From contig JAEZVA010000077.1 in the NCBI GenBank assembly GCA_023443315.1, forward strand, positions 1 through 21,252: a stretch of 21,252 nucleotides of DNA, in the 5' to 3' direction. This DNA is from Bacillota bacterium. Its GTDB lineage: Bacteria > Bacillota > Clostridia > Oscillospirales > Ruminococcaceae. Below the pieces are notes generated by a model, which ran no database searches, had not been told where the DNA came from, and saw only the letters and a list, made by a program, of their open reading frames with translations. Below are positions 7,156 through 13,424 of this stretch, in pieces. The translations under genes and the position numbers were made by a program. Each line of letters starts with the position of its first letter. Position 1 is the stretch's first letter.

Positions 7156-8175
7156 TTAGCCCTGTTTAGCCTCGTCATCCGACCAGATGGGGGAGGAGAA
7201 CATGGGGTCGGATTTGCGGTTTTCCTCTACATAGCCCGCATCGTCGTGACCACGGCGAACCACAAAGCCCAGCCGCTGCCAACGCTTTTCTACATCCGAA
7301 GGCATGTGTTGTCGCTGGTGGTTGTCATCACCGCGATCAGAGAGGGGCGTAAACCCTTTGCGTGCCGCGTCGCGTACTTCTTCAATATCAAGCTCAGAAA
7401 CATCCTCGCGGATGATATTGTGAACCGCGTTATTCTCCCGCTTGGGTTGAGTTGACCCCTCGTCTTCAACGGCATTGGGGTGCAAATAAATATGGGAATC
7501 CGTCGTCAATTCGTTTTGATCGCCTTCCGGCTCTGTGTGTATGGTTGCGGTTGCGTGAATAAACCCGTCAATGTCTGCCAAACGGTTTGCAATGCTCTCA
7601 CCCAGATCATCTAGGTCTTGATGCATCTCTTCCAAATCGTTGTTTCCAAGACCAGCGGGGTAATCCTCTTCGTTTTGTTGCATGCGCCCCCTTACAACCG
7701 AGAGCGGCGCATTATAACCGCTTGCATCCGGCTCAAGAAGAATTGCAGCAAGTCGCCTGCGCATCTGTTCTAAACGCTCGTTTTCGCGCTCTGCGTGCAA
7801 TAGGCTTTCGCGCAGGGACTTGTTTTCCCGCGCACTGGTCTCAAATGCATGCGAAAGACGCTTTGCGCGCTGACGGTTCTGTTCAAAAGCCGTCCTGCAG
7901 CGCGAAAGGTCGCTCATTAGGGTGCTTGCTTGCTGTTCCATCTCATCTGCGCGGCGCTGCTGCGCAACAAGCCGCTGTTCCAGCGTGCCGATGCGTGATT
8001 CCAGTTCGCCAATGCGTGACACAAGCCGTGTATTCTCCTGCCGCACCGAGCTGAGCAGGGACTGATACTTATGCTCCGCGGTCTTTGCGTCCGCTTTAAG
8101 CTGCTCTATATAGGTCGAGACGTCGTGCTTGTGGTATCCACCGACCGACACTCTGAAATTGTTGCGATCGCTCAT
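7156..8175 (-). CDS. DivIVA/GpsB-like coiled-coil protein
   Basis: The 339-residue product begins MSDRNNFRVSVGGYHKHDVS, followed by TYIEQLK. This resembles the DivIVA N-terminal membrane-curvature domain, in which a 'GYxxxxVxxYI' motif follows a short hydrophobic strand. Residues about 25-145 form a long heptad-rich coiled coil (LVSRIGELESRIGTLEQRL and similar). Residues beyond about 160 are acidic, low in hydrophobics and probably disordered. DivIVA relatives recruit division, cell-wall or chromosome-anchoring proteins to curved membranes. It is much longer than GpsB and its C-terminal part matches nothing I know, so the specific role is open. The ATG at 8175 follows an AAGGGGGC ribosome binding site. 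It is transcribed alone between a promoter near 8270 and the shared terminator. Confidence 0.72.
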   Translation of the reverse strand: MSDRNNFRVSVGGYHKHDVSTYIEQLKADAKTAEHKYQSLLSSVRQENTRLVSRIGELESRIGTLEQRLVAQQRRADEMEQQASTLMSDLSRCRTAFEQNRQRAKRLSHAFETSARENKSLRESLLHAERENERLEQMRRRLAAILLEPDASGYNAPLSVVRGRMQQNEEDYPAGLGNNDLEEMHQDLDDLGESIANRLADIDGFIHATATIHTEPEGDQNELTTDSHIYLHPNAVEDEGSTQPKRENNAVHNIIREDVSELDIEEVRDAARKGFTPLSDRGDDNHQRQHMPSDVEKRWQRLGFVVRRGHDDAGYVEENRKSDPMFSSPIWSDDEAKQG

Positions 8176-8268
8176 GAAAACGCCCCCTTAACCGGAGAGG
8201 TACCGATTTTTATTATCAATTCAATATTGTGCCCACAAATAGGCGGAGAAAAAGGGTCTAATAGTTAC

Positions 8269-8277
8269 AGTATATCA
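8269..8277 (-). promoter_or_regulatory. Possible extended -10 promoter of the DivIVA-like gene
   Basis: On the - strand TGATATACT gives an extended -10 element (TGN plus TATACT) about 95 bases upstream of the start codon. No good -35 is seen, because an A/T run sits there. A weaker alternative lies closer to the gene. Confidence 0.35.
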
Positions 8278-8353
8278 GATGATGAAAAAAAAACAATTAT
8301 AAATATATGCCGCACAAGGAAACGCCACCGTTCTCGCCTGATTTTGTTTTGTC

Positions 8354-8382
8354 TTGACAGAAAAAGCGTGTGATAAGATAAT
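8354..8382 (+). promoter_or_regulatory. Strong sigma-A promoter of mltG
   Basis: TTGACA (8354-8359), exactly 17 bases, then GATAAT (8377-8382) is one base from the full vegetative consensus. It lies 52 bases before the predicted start codon of mltG, with no other gene between. Confidence 0.8.
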
Positions 8383-8433
8383 TATGATAGGTTGCTTTTT
8401 AATCTGCCGTATTTTTTAGAAACGAGGACTGCC

Positions 8434-9363
8434 ATGATGAAATTCATCACCATGACAATCTGCCCCAAACAATCTGCTGTACGACTGGCGACAATCACGC
8501 TGATGGCTGCTTTTTGCCTGTTGTTTGCGTCCTGTGGGTTACTCGGAGGCGGTGAGGAATCGCCCCCTTCCTCCGTGCCGTCCTCCTCGCAGCAGGAAGA
8601 AAGCGCTCTACCCACCGTTTCTGTCACCATCCCAGAAGGCCTGACTGCCCGTGAGATTGCCGACCAGCTTGAAATAAACGGCGTGTGCAAGGCGGAGGAT
8701 TTTCTCACTGCACTTACCACCGGGACGTTTGACTACCCGTTTCTAACACAGATCCCCGATGATGAGCGCATCTATCTGCGTCTTGAAGGATATCTGTTTC
8801 CCGATACCTACGAGTTCTACCTTGACGAAGCGCCGGCGGATGTAATAGCGCGGTTTTTATCCAACTTTCAGGCGCGCGTCGACGATGCGCTTCTCGCGGA
8901 AATCGAGTGGCAGGCAATGACGCTGCATGAAGTGGTTACGCTGGCATCCATCGTACAGGAAGAAGCAATAGACCCCGCCGAGATGGCGATGGTTTCATCG
9001 GTGTTTCACAACCGCTTACAATCGGTGGATTTTCCAAAGCTGCAATCGGACGTTACGATATTTTACGTTCGGTTAAACATCGAACCGTATGTCACCGAAG
9101 AGGAGAACACCACTTACTTCAAGGCATATAGCACCTATGATTGTAATGACCTTCCCGTGGGTCCAATCTGCAGCCCAGGGCTTGATGCGATCAAGGCAGC
9201 GATTAACCCAGAACAGTCCGATTACTATTATTTTCTTACCGATAAGACGGGTAAGTTCTACTATGCAAAGACCTATAAGGTTCATTCAGCAAACTGGGAG
9301 GAAGCAAAGGCGGTGAACGCCGCACTCAGCGCGCAAACAGCAGGAGGCTCGTCTCAGGATTAA
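8434..9363 (+). CDS. mltG: Endolytic transglycosylase MltG (YceG-like), predicted lipoprotein
   Basis: The protein (about 309 residues) carries the YceG/MltG domain: a LysM-like start (VSVTIPEGLTAREIADQL), LEGYLFPDTYEF, ASIVQEEA with the catalytic Glu, HNRL followed by the LQSD motif, YSTYDCNDLPVGPICSPG, and INPEQSDYYYFLTDKTGKFY. MltG cuts newly made glycan strands near the membrane and so helps set glycan length. The N-terminus is unusual. Rather than a plain membrane anchor, it looks like a lipoprotein signal with a hydrophobic stretch ending LLFASCG, followed by a Ser/Pro/Glu-rich linker. I chose ATG 8434 (or ATG 8437) because of the GAGGA just upstream; the frame is open to a TTG at 8392, which lies close to the predicted transcription start. 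Confidence 0.92.
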   Translation: MMKFITMTICPKQSAVRLATITLMAAFCLLFASCGLLGGGEESPPSSVPSSSQQEESALPTVSVTIPEGLTAREIADQLEINGVCKAEDFLTALTTGTFDYPFLTQIPDDERIYLRLEGYLFPDTYEFYLDEAPADVIARFLSNFQARVDDALLAEIEWQAMTLHEVVTLASIVQEEAIDPAEMAMVSSVFHNRLQSVDFPKLQSDVTIFYVRLNIEPYVTEEENTTYFKAYSTYDCNDLPVGPICSPGLDAIKAAINPEQSDYYYFLTDKTGKFYYAKTYKVHSANWEEAKAVNAALSAQTAGGSSQD

Positions 9364-9377
9364 ACAGCAAAATTACA

Positions 9378-9411
9378 AAAATACCGGTTCCCATAAGGGC
9401 ACCGGTATTTT
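9378..9411. terminator. Bidirectional terminator between mltG and the CarD-like gene
   Basis: AAAATACCGGT (9378-9388) pairs perfectly with ACCGGTATTTT (9401-9411), with CCC/GGG pairing in the loop. The A run on the left and T run on the right suit both converging genes. Confidence 0.88.
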
Positions 9412-9443
9412 AACGTTTGCTTATACCATACGCATGGAAGCGA

Positions 9444-9959
9444 CTAAGCATTCTTTGCTTCTTGGTCAGGCTCCAGCTGCCCGGCAATAAAATGGATCAC
9501 TTCGTCTGGATCTATATGAAGCACATGGGCTAGTTCTTCGTACAAGAGACCTTCCGCTTCTTTCATCACCCGCTCATCGGCTGCGTGAAATTTTTTGCCT
9601 GTCCTTGCCTTTTCGTCACGGTTGAGATAGATTGTTCTAATCAACCTTACCAAATTTTCATGACTTCCGCTTTTAAGCAGGGTGTTAAACTGTAGCTTTC
9701 TTTGTTGCTCATTCTCGATCCATTGTGTTTCGGCTTCGGGCATAAGCTGAATTAAATCGTATACCTCTTGCTCAGAAAGCAGTTTTCGAATCTTTATCTT
9801 TTCGTTATCTACGGGGCAGTAAATCGTAGACCTTTCATGGTAAACGGGCTTTAAGATATAATACAATACCTCTTCTGGACCAAACTTTTCAGTTCGGATG
9901 TCAACAATCGTACAAACGCCGGAATTTCCGTACATTACAGTATCATTTACGTTAAACAC
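9444..9959 (-). CDS. CarD/CdnL-type transcriptional regulator
   Basis: The 171-residue product has the CarD layout. The N-terminal Tudor-like RNA-polymerase-interacting domain (MFNVNDTVMYGNSGVCTIVD, residues about 1-60) continues into YYILKPVYHERSTIYCPVDN. It is followed by an all-helical DNA-contacting domain (about 70-160) with LVRLIRTIYLNRDEKARTGK and AEGLLYEELAHVL. CarD-like proteins bind the RNA polymerase beta subunit and stabilise open complexes, often at rRNA and housekeeping promoters. The start codon is GTG (9957-9959) with TGGAGGTA just upstream (around 9967-9974). It is a lone regulator with its own promoter near 10110 and a hairpin-bearing leader, which suggests its level is itself controlled. 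Confidence 0.9.
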   Translation of the reverse strand: MFNVNDTVMYGNSGVCTIVDIRTEKFGPEEVLYYILKPVYHERSTIYCPVDNEKIKIRKLLSEQEVYDLIQLMPEAETQWIENEQQRKLQFNTLLKSGSHENLVRLIRTIYLNRDEKARTGKKFHAADERVMKEAEGLLYEELAHVLHIDPDEVIHFIAGQLEPDQEAKNA

Positions 9960-10036
9960 GATTTACTACCTCCAATCGCTTTTTAGGTGAATATTATCGT
10001 CTAAATTGCAGTCTCTAGCGAGGCACGTAACCCGCC

Positions 10037-10059
10037 AAAAACAAAAAAGGCGGCTCGCC
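10037..10059 (-). promoter_or_regulatory. Terminator-like hairpin in the CarD-like gene leader
   Basis: On the - strand GGCG-AGC-CGCC (10059-10049) is followed by TTTTTTGTTTTT (10048-10037), a short intrinsic-terminator pattern between the predicted promoter (10108-10116) and the GTG start. The downstream GGCGG (10036-10032) can instead pair with CCGCC of the hairpin, giving two exclusive folds. The stem is only four pairs, so attenuation is plausible but unproven. Confidence 0.35.
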
Positions 10060-10107
10060 GACAACCGGCCCCGCGTTCTGTCATCGATAACCACTCGTTG
10101 CTTGTTT

Positions 10108-10116
10108 ATTATATCA
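10108..10116 (-). promoter_or_regulatory. Extended -10 promoter of the CarD-like gene
   Basis: The - strand reads TGATATAAT, a perfect TATAAT with the extended TGN element. The -35 position (TTACAT) is poor, as is common for extended -10 promoters. It predicts a leader of about 140 bases. Confidence 0.6.
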
Positions 10117-10217
10117 TAAATTCAACAAAAATGTAATAGCAGATTTATTCAAAAATAACAATACATTTTGCACGTTATATAAGATTATTGACCAAAACAT
10201 TGCACCTACACTTATAA

Positions 10218-10257
10218 ATCACACCGCAAAGGGACGAAAACCCCTTTGCGGTGTGAT
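10218..10257 (-). terminator. 16-bp perfect hairpin, probable 3' end of the YdbC-small protein transcript
   Basis: ATCACACCGCAAAGGG (10218-10233) pairs perfectly with CCCTTTGCGGTGTGAT (10242-10257) around an 8-base loop. On the - strand it is followed by TTTATAAG, a weak U-tract, so it may end or protect the transcript coming from 10827. In the + direction there is no U-tract. The interval 9960-10217 contains only this, the CarD-like promoter and its leader. Confidence 0.55.
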
Positions 10258-10259
10258 AC

Positions 10260-10359
10260 AGTGATCCGTTGTTGCTGTGATACGCATCCTTGGGTAATAC
10301 GTTGCACAGAACCGCCCGATTAGGGCGATAAGGTGCTGTGAGACAACGCAGATATCACT
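10260..10359 (-). ncRNA. Candidate structured RNA with a three-way junction
   Basis: On the - strand AGTGAT (10359-10354) pairs with ATCACT (10265-10260), and CGTTGT (10348-10343) with ACAACG (10272-10267), closing a 100-base domain. Inside are two hairpins. One (10340-10305) has CACAG/CTGTG and CGCCC/GGGCG. The other has ACGTAT (about 10303-10298) paired with ATGCGT (about 10288-10283). A second CACAG at 10279-10275 can compete for the same CTGTG, so two alternative folds exist. The domain lies just after the stop of the small membrane protein gene and just before the 10218-10257 hairpin. I could not match it to 6S, SRP, tmRNA, RNase P or a known riboswitch. Strand and transcription are inferred. 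Confidence 0.35.
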
Positions 10360-10378
10360 ACTTTATCTACAATTTGTA

Positions 10379-10558
10379 TTATGCCCCACTTTTTATAAAC
10401 AGATACAAAACTAGCGCGAATAAAGGTAGCAACAAAGTGGCACAACCCAACCTACGAACCGGCGAGCGCCGTTTTGGTGCTGGCACGGAGGTGGTGGGGG
10501 TGTTTTTTCTTTGTGTTTGTTCCAGAAACCTTCCGTTTTTAAAGATACCGTAATTCAC
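10379..10558 (-). CDS. Small single-span membrane protein (59 residues), unknown function
   Basis: On the - strand a GTG start at 10558-10556 opens a 60-codon frame ending TAA at 10381-10379. AAAAGGAG (10572-10565) stands six bases before it, an excellent ribosome binding site. The product starts VNYGIFKNGRFLEQTQRKN (initiator read as Met) and has a short Thr/Pro-rich stretch, then a basic cluster (KRRSPVRR, residues 29-36). It ends in one hydrophobic helix (LGCATLLLPLFALVLYLFIK, residues 37-56). The basic side before the helix predicts a cytoplasmic N-terminus by the positive-inside rule. It begins 41 bases after the YdbC/PC4 stop on the same strand, so the two probably share a transcript. 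I recognise no family. An ATG overlaps the start but is followed at once by TGA. Confidence 0.6.
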   Translation of the reverse strand: MNYGIFKNGRFLEQTQRKNTPTTSVPAPKRRSPVRRLGCATLLLPLFALVLYLFIKSGA

Positions 10559-10599
10559 ATTGTGCTCCTTTTACGCTGCGCACTTTTTGTTTTGTGCTG

Positions 10600-10827
10600 T
10601 TACAGGTCATCCATGTCGTTTAGTAGACGCTTAAGCTGGGCGGCTTCTTCGCGGGAAAGCGTAATGCCCTTCGCCATCTTTTGATGGTCGGGCGACCACT
10701 CCCGTAGGTCGAACTTCGCTTCGCGGTCGTTCCAGCTCACTAAATTGATTTCCTTGGTCCATCCTTTGGCGTTCTCGCTCAATACGCCGAGTTCTTTTGT
10801 AATCTCATACTTAATCTCTGCCATCAT
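10600..10827 (-). CDS. YdbC/PC4-family single-stranded nucleic acid-binding protein
   Basis: The 75-residue product (MMAEIKYEITKELGVLSENA, then KGWTKEINLVSWNDREAKFDLREWSPD in pieces) matches the Firmicutes YdbC family. This is a bacterial form of the PC4/p15 transcription-coactivator fold: a curved beta sheet plus a C-terminal helix, here ITLSREEAAQLKRLLNDM. Family members dimerise and bind single-stranded DNA or RNA with little sequence preference; the exact cellular role is not settled. Two adjacent ATG codons are possible starts and differ by one residue. A GGGG-type ribosome binding site precedes them, and a near-consensus promoter lies about 50 bases upstream. The gene for a small membrane protein follows. 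Confidence 0.88.
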   Translation of the reverse strand: MMAEIKYEITKELGVLSENAKGWTKEINLVSWNDREAKFDLREWSPDHQKMAKGITLSREEAAQLKRLLNDMDDL

Positions 10828-10874
10828 CCAATCCCCTGTCTATAATCTGTAAATAGTGCATCCATAACAATTTT

Positions 10875-10903
10875 ATCATAGACATTTCGGTTAAGCGTGT
10901 CAA
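10875..10903 (-). promoter_or_regulatory. Near-consensus sigma-A promoter of the YdbC/PC4 gene
   Basis: Reading the - strand, TTGACA (10903-10898), exactly 17 bases and TATGAT (10880-10875) give a strong vegetative promoter about 48 bases before the start codon. Confidence 0.8.
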
Positions 10904-11019
10904 GCGATAAATGGTTACGGGTTATATAAAAATTGAGATAAAATGTAATTTATGCAACGGAAGCAAGTGTACAGGATGCAATACGTAAAGTACAAGTTAG
11001 TGACGTATTTGGTTGTTTG

Positions 11020-11025
11020 TATAAT
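11020..11025 (+). promoter_or_regulatory. Possible distal -10 element for hppA
   Basis: A perfect TATAAT lies 88 bases before the hppA frame, but the -35 position (TTAGTG) is weak. If used, the tandem repeats would fall in the 5' leader. Between 10904 and 11019 I see only A/T-rich DNA without a gene. Confidence 0.35.
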
Positions 11026-11033
11026 TAATTTAT

Positions 11034-11076
11034 TTTTATGTATTTCCCCCAAACAATTTTATTTATTTCCCCCAAA
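11034..11076. repeat. Two 20-bp direct repeats before hppA
   Basis: The core TATTTCCCCCAAA occurs at 11041-11053 and 11064-11076. Each copy is preceded by TTTTAT and one variable base (G, then T), giving 20-bp copies at 11034-11053 and 11057-11076 with a 23-bp period and one mismatch. The period is close to two helical turns, so both copies face the same side of the DNA. They end just before a possible -35 at 11084 and look like paired regulator sites. Confidence 0.6.
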
Positions 11077-11083
11077 ATACATC

Positions 11084-11112
11084 TTGCGTGAAAAATGATT
11101 TTGTGCTAAAAT
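11084..11112 (+). promoter_or_regulatory. Possible proximal hppA promoter
   Basis: TTGCGT (11084-11089), 17 bases and TAAAAT (11107-11112) fit a sigma-A promoter. It directly abuts the ATG at 11113, so if it is used, translation must begin further in, for example at the in-frame TTG near 11161. Confidence 0.4.
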
Positions 11113-13242
11113 ATGCGAAAAAGCGCTTTTTGTATTTTTAAGAAAAGAGATGAAGCTTCCTTGGGTATCAATGAGGTCATTTTTGTTGTCTCAGCTATCG
11201 TTGTTTCCCTCCTCGCCTTTGCAACCGCGCTGTGGATGTATCACTGGGTCAAATCGCAGCCGTCCTCGAACGAGCGTATCCGTCAGATTGGGCTGCTTAT
11301 TAAAAACGGAGCCAACACCTTTTTAGCCAAAGAATACAAAACACTAGCTATCTTCTGCGCAGTCGCCGCAGTGCTGATTCTATTGTTCCTCCCCGCACCG
11401 ATCTGGAAGGGAAGTATCGAGAAGAACATCTCTATGGCGGTCGCCTACATCTTTGGTACTATTTTTTCTGCTATTGCCGGTAAAATTGGTATCAGCATTG
11501 CTACTATTGCAAACATAAAGACCGCCGAGGCGGCAACAAAGGGCATTAAAAAATCATTTATGGCAGGTTTTCGCGGCGGCGCGGTTATGGGTATGGCGGT
11601 TGTGGGCAGCAGCCTGCTCGGTGTTTGCCTTGTACTGCTTCTGACCGACAATACCTCCGCGCTACTTGGTTTTAGCTTTGGCGCAAGCTCTCTTGCGCTG
11701 TTTGCCAAGGCAGGTGGCGGTATCTTCACAAAGTCCGCCGATATCAGCGCCGACCTTGTTGGCAAGGTGGAGCTCGGTATCCCGGAGGATGACCCCCGCA
11801 ACCCCGCAGTCATCGCCGATAACGTAGGCGATAACGTAGGCGACGTTGCTGGTATGGGCGCTGACCTGTTTGACTCCAACGTGGCATCGATGGCGGCTGC
11901 GATTGTAATGGCAACCGCACTGGGCGGTGGCGATAATATCAGCATGGTGTTCTGCTATGCAGCTATCGGTCTGCTTGCCTCAATTATCGGTGTTGCTACA
12001 GCCAGAATGGGCAATAAAAGCAACGACCCTACAAGGGCACTCAACAGCAGCACCTATGTCACAACCGCAATCTATGCAGTGCTTACCGCCGTTGCCACCT
12101 TTGCGTTCGGCTTTGAGTGGCGTATCTGGGCGTGCAGCGCCGTTGGATTGATTGTAGGCGTTGTCATCGGTATTGCGAGCGATTACTTTACCAACGACAA
12201 CAAAAAGCCCGTTCATCTTGTGGCAAAGGCCTCAGAGAGCGGACCTGCTTTTACCATACTCTCCGGCATGTCGTATGGTCTTGTCAGTGTGCTTCCCCCT
12301 ATGGTCGGTATTGCAATTTCGGCACTTGTTTCCTATAAGCTGTGTGAACCGCTCGGTGAGGGATACCCCATGTTCGGTATCGCAATGGCGGCGGTTGGCA
12401 TGCTGTCGATTGTTGGAATGATCATATCCAACGACGCATACGGTCCAATCGTAGACAACGCACGTGGTTTGGTTGAGATGGGCGATCTGGGCGAGACCGC
12501 GCTTGAGATTACCGACTCTCTGGACAGTGCAGGTAATACGGTTAAGGCAGTGACCAAGGGCTTTGCAATCGGAGCGGCCGGTCTTACCGTTATTGCGCTT
12601 TTGGGCGCGTTTATCAGCGAGGTGAACACGGCAGCGGCTGAGCTTGGCGTTGCTGGTATTACTGGATTTGATATAACCAACCCCGTAGTGTTCTTCGGGC
12701 TTCTCGTGGGTGCTGCCATCCCCGCTGTATTCTCCGCTATGCTGATGCTTGGTGTTAACCGCAACGCACAGCGTATGGTTGCCGAGATTCACCGTCAATT
12801 CAAAGAGATTGTCGGTCTGAAGGAAGGCAAAGAAGGCGTAGTCCCGGAATACGAGAAGTGCATTGAGATTGCAACAGTCGGTGCAATCAAGGAGCTGATT
12901 CCCGCAGGTCTGATGTCCATCATCGCCACTCTGCTGGTGGGCTTTATCGGTGGCGTTCAGGCAATTGGTGGATTCTTAACGGGAAATATCGTGAGTGGAC
13001 TTGTGTTTGCGTTGTTTATGTCCAACTCCGGCGGGCTTTGGGACAACGCGAAGAAGTACATTGAGGCAGGCAACAATGGCGGTAAGGGCTCTGACGCGCA
13101 CAAGTCGGCGGTTGTGGGCGATACGGTCGGTGACCCGTTTAAGGACACCGCAGGTCCGTCCATCAATACGCAGATTACTGTTGTGTCACTTGTATCCTCT
13201 TTGCTGTCTGGTCTGTTCCTTGCATTTTCGCTGTTTCGCTAA
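11113..13242 (+). CDS. hppA: Membrane-bound ion-pumping pyrophosphatase
   Basis: The protein (up to 709 residues, about 16 membrane helices expected) couples pyrophosphate hydrolysis to cation export. Signature regions are intact: EDDPRNPAVIADNVGDNVGD and GADLF in the first substrate loop (residues about 225-255), and near the C-terminus GGLWDNAKKYIE, GKGSDAHKSAVVGDTVGDPF and KDTAGPSINTQI. The GNTVKAVTKG segment has Lys478 and Thr481, where K+-dependent enzymes usually have Ala and Gly. From family knowledge this predicts a K+-independent, H+-pumping type rather than a Na+ pump. The start is uncertain: ATG 11113 lacks a ribosome binding site and would add MRKSAFCIFKKRDEASLG before the first helix, while a TTG near 11161 would give a more typical N-terminus. 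A long imperfect terminator follows. Confidence 0.95.
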   Translation: MRKSAFCIFKKRDEASLGINEVIFVVSAIVVSLLAFATALWMYHWVKSQPSSNERIRQIGLLIKNGANTFLAKEYKTLAIFCAVAAVLILLFLPAPIWKGSIEKNISMAVAYIFGTIFSAIAGKIGISIATIANIKTAEAATKGIKKSFMAGFRGGAVMGMAVVGSSLLGVCLVLLLTDNTSALLGFSFGASSLALFAKAGGGIFTKSADISADLVGKVELGIPEDDPRNPAVIADNVGDNVGDVAGMGADLFDSNVASMAAAIVMATALGGGDNISMVFCYAAIGLLASIIGVATARMGNKSNDPTRALNSSTYVTTAIYAVLTAVATFAFGFEWRIWACSAVGLIVGVVIGIASDYFTNDNKKPVHLVAKASESGPAFTILSGMSYGLVSVLPPMVGIAISALVSYKLCEPLGEGYPMFGIAMAAVGMLSIVGMIISNDAYGPIVDNARGLVEMGDLGETALEITDSLDSAGNTVKAVTKGFAIGAAGLTVIALLGAFISEVNTAAAELGVAGITGFDITNPVVFFGLLVGAAIPAVFSAMLMLGVNRNAQRMVAEIHRQFKEIVGLKEGKEGVVPEYEKCIEIATVGAIKELIPAGLMSIIATLLVGFIGGVQAIGGFLTGNIVSGLVFALFMSNSGGLWDNAKKYIEAGNNGGKGSDAHKSAVVGDTVGDPFKDTAGPSINTQITVVSLVSSLLSGLFLAFSLFR

Positions 13243-13248
13243 TATAAT
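13220..13248 (+). promoter_or_regulatory. Possible pullulanase promoter at the end of hppA
   Basis: TTGCAT (13220-13225), 17 bases and a perfect TATAAT (13243-13248). Two GGTACC-containing near-repeats (ATAATGGTACC at 13244, ATAATGGGTACC at 13255) lie at the predicted start site. It is weak at -35, and the hppA terminator lies downstream. Confidence 0.3.
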
Positions 13249-13283
13249 GGTACCATAATGGGTACCGAACAAATAGAATGAAC

Positions 13284-13339
13284 AAAGCGGTTACCCTGTC
13301 GATGTGCGAAATGCAGTTTGTCGGCAGGGCAACGCTTTT
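13284..13339 (+). terminator. Imperfect terminator after hppA
   Basis: AAAGCGGTT then CCCTG then CGA (13284-13301 region) pair with TCG, CAGGG and AACGCTTT (13321-13338), with one bulge and two mismatches, and end in TTTT. It lies between hppA and the pullulanase gene. Confidence 0.65.
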
Positions 13340-13424
13340 ATATCCCACTTTTTGATTGTATAGGCAAACAGAAGCTGCGCACACCGCACCACCGCGAAGC
13401 ACCCTGAAAGGCAGGAAAAGCACG

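Noticed and set aside
10218..10359. Firm assignment as 6S RNA
   Set aside because: The fold is a three-way junction and I could not see the long closing stem with a central bubble typical of 6S; left as an unassigned candidate.
13356..13424. TTG-started extension of pullulanase
   Set aside because: No ribosome binding site and non-family composition; ATG 13425 is preceded by a purine-rich site.
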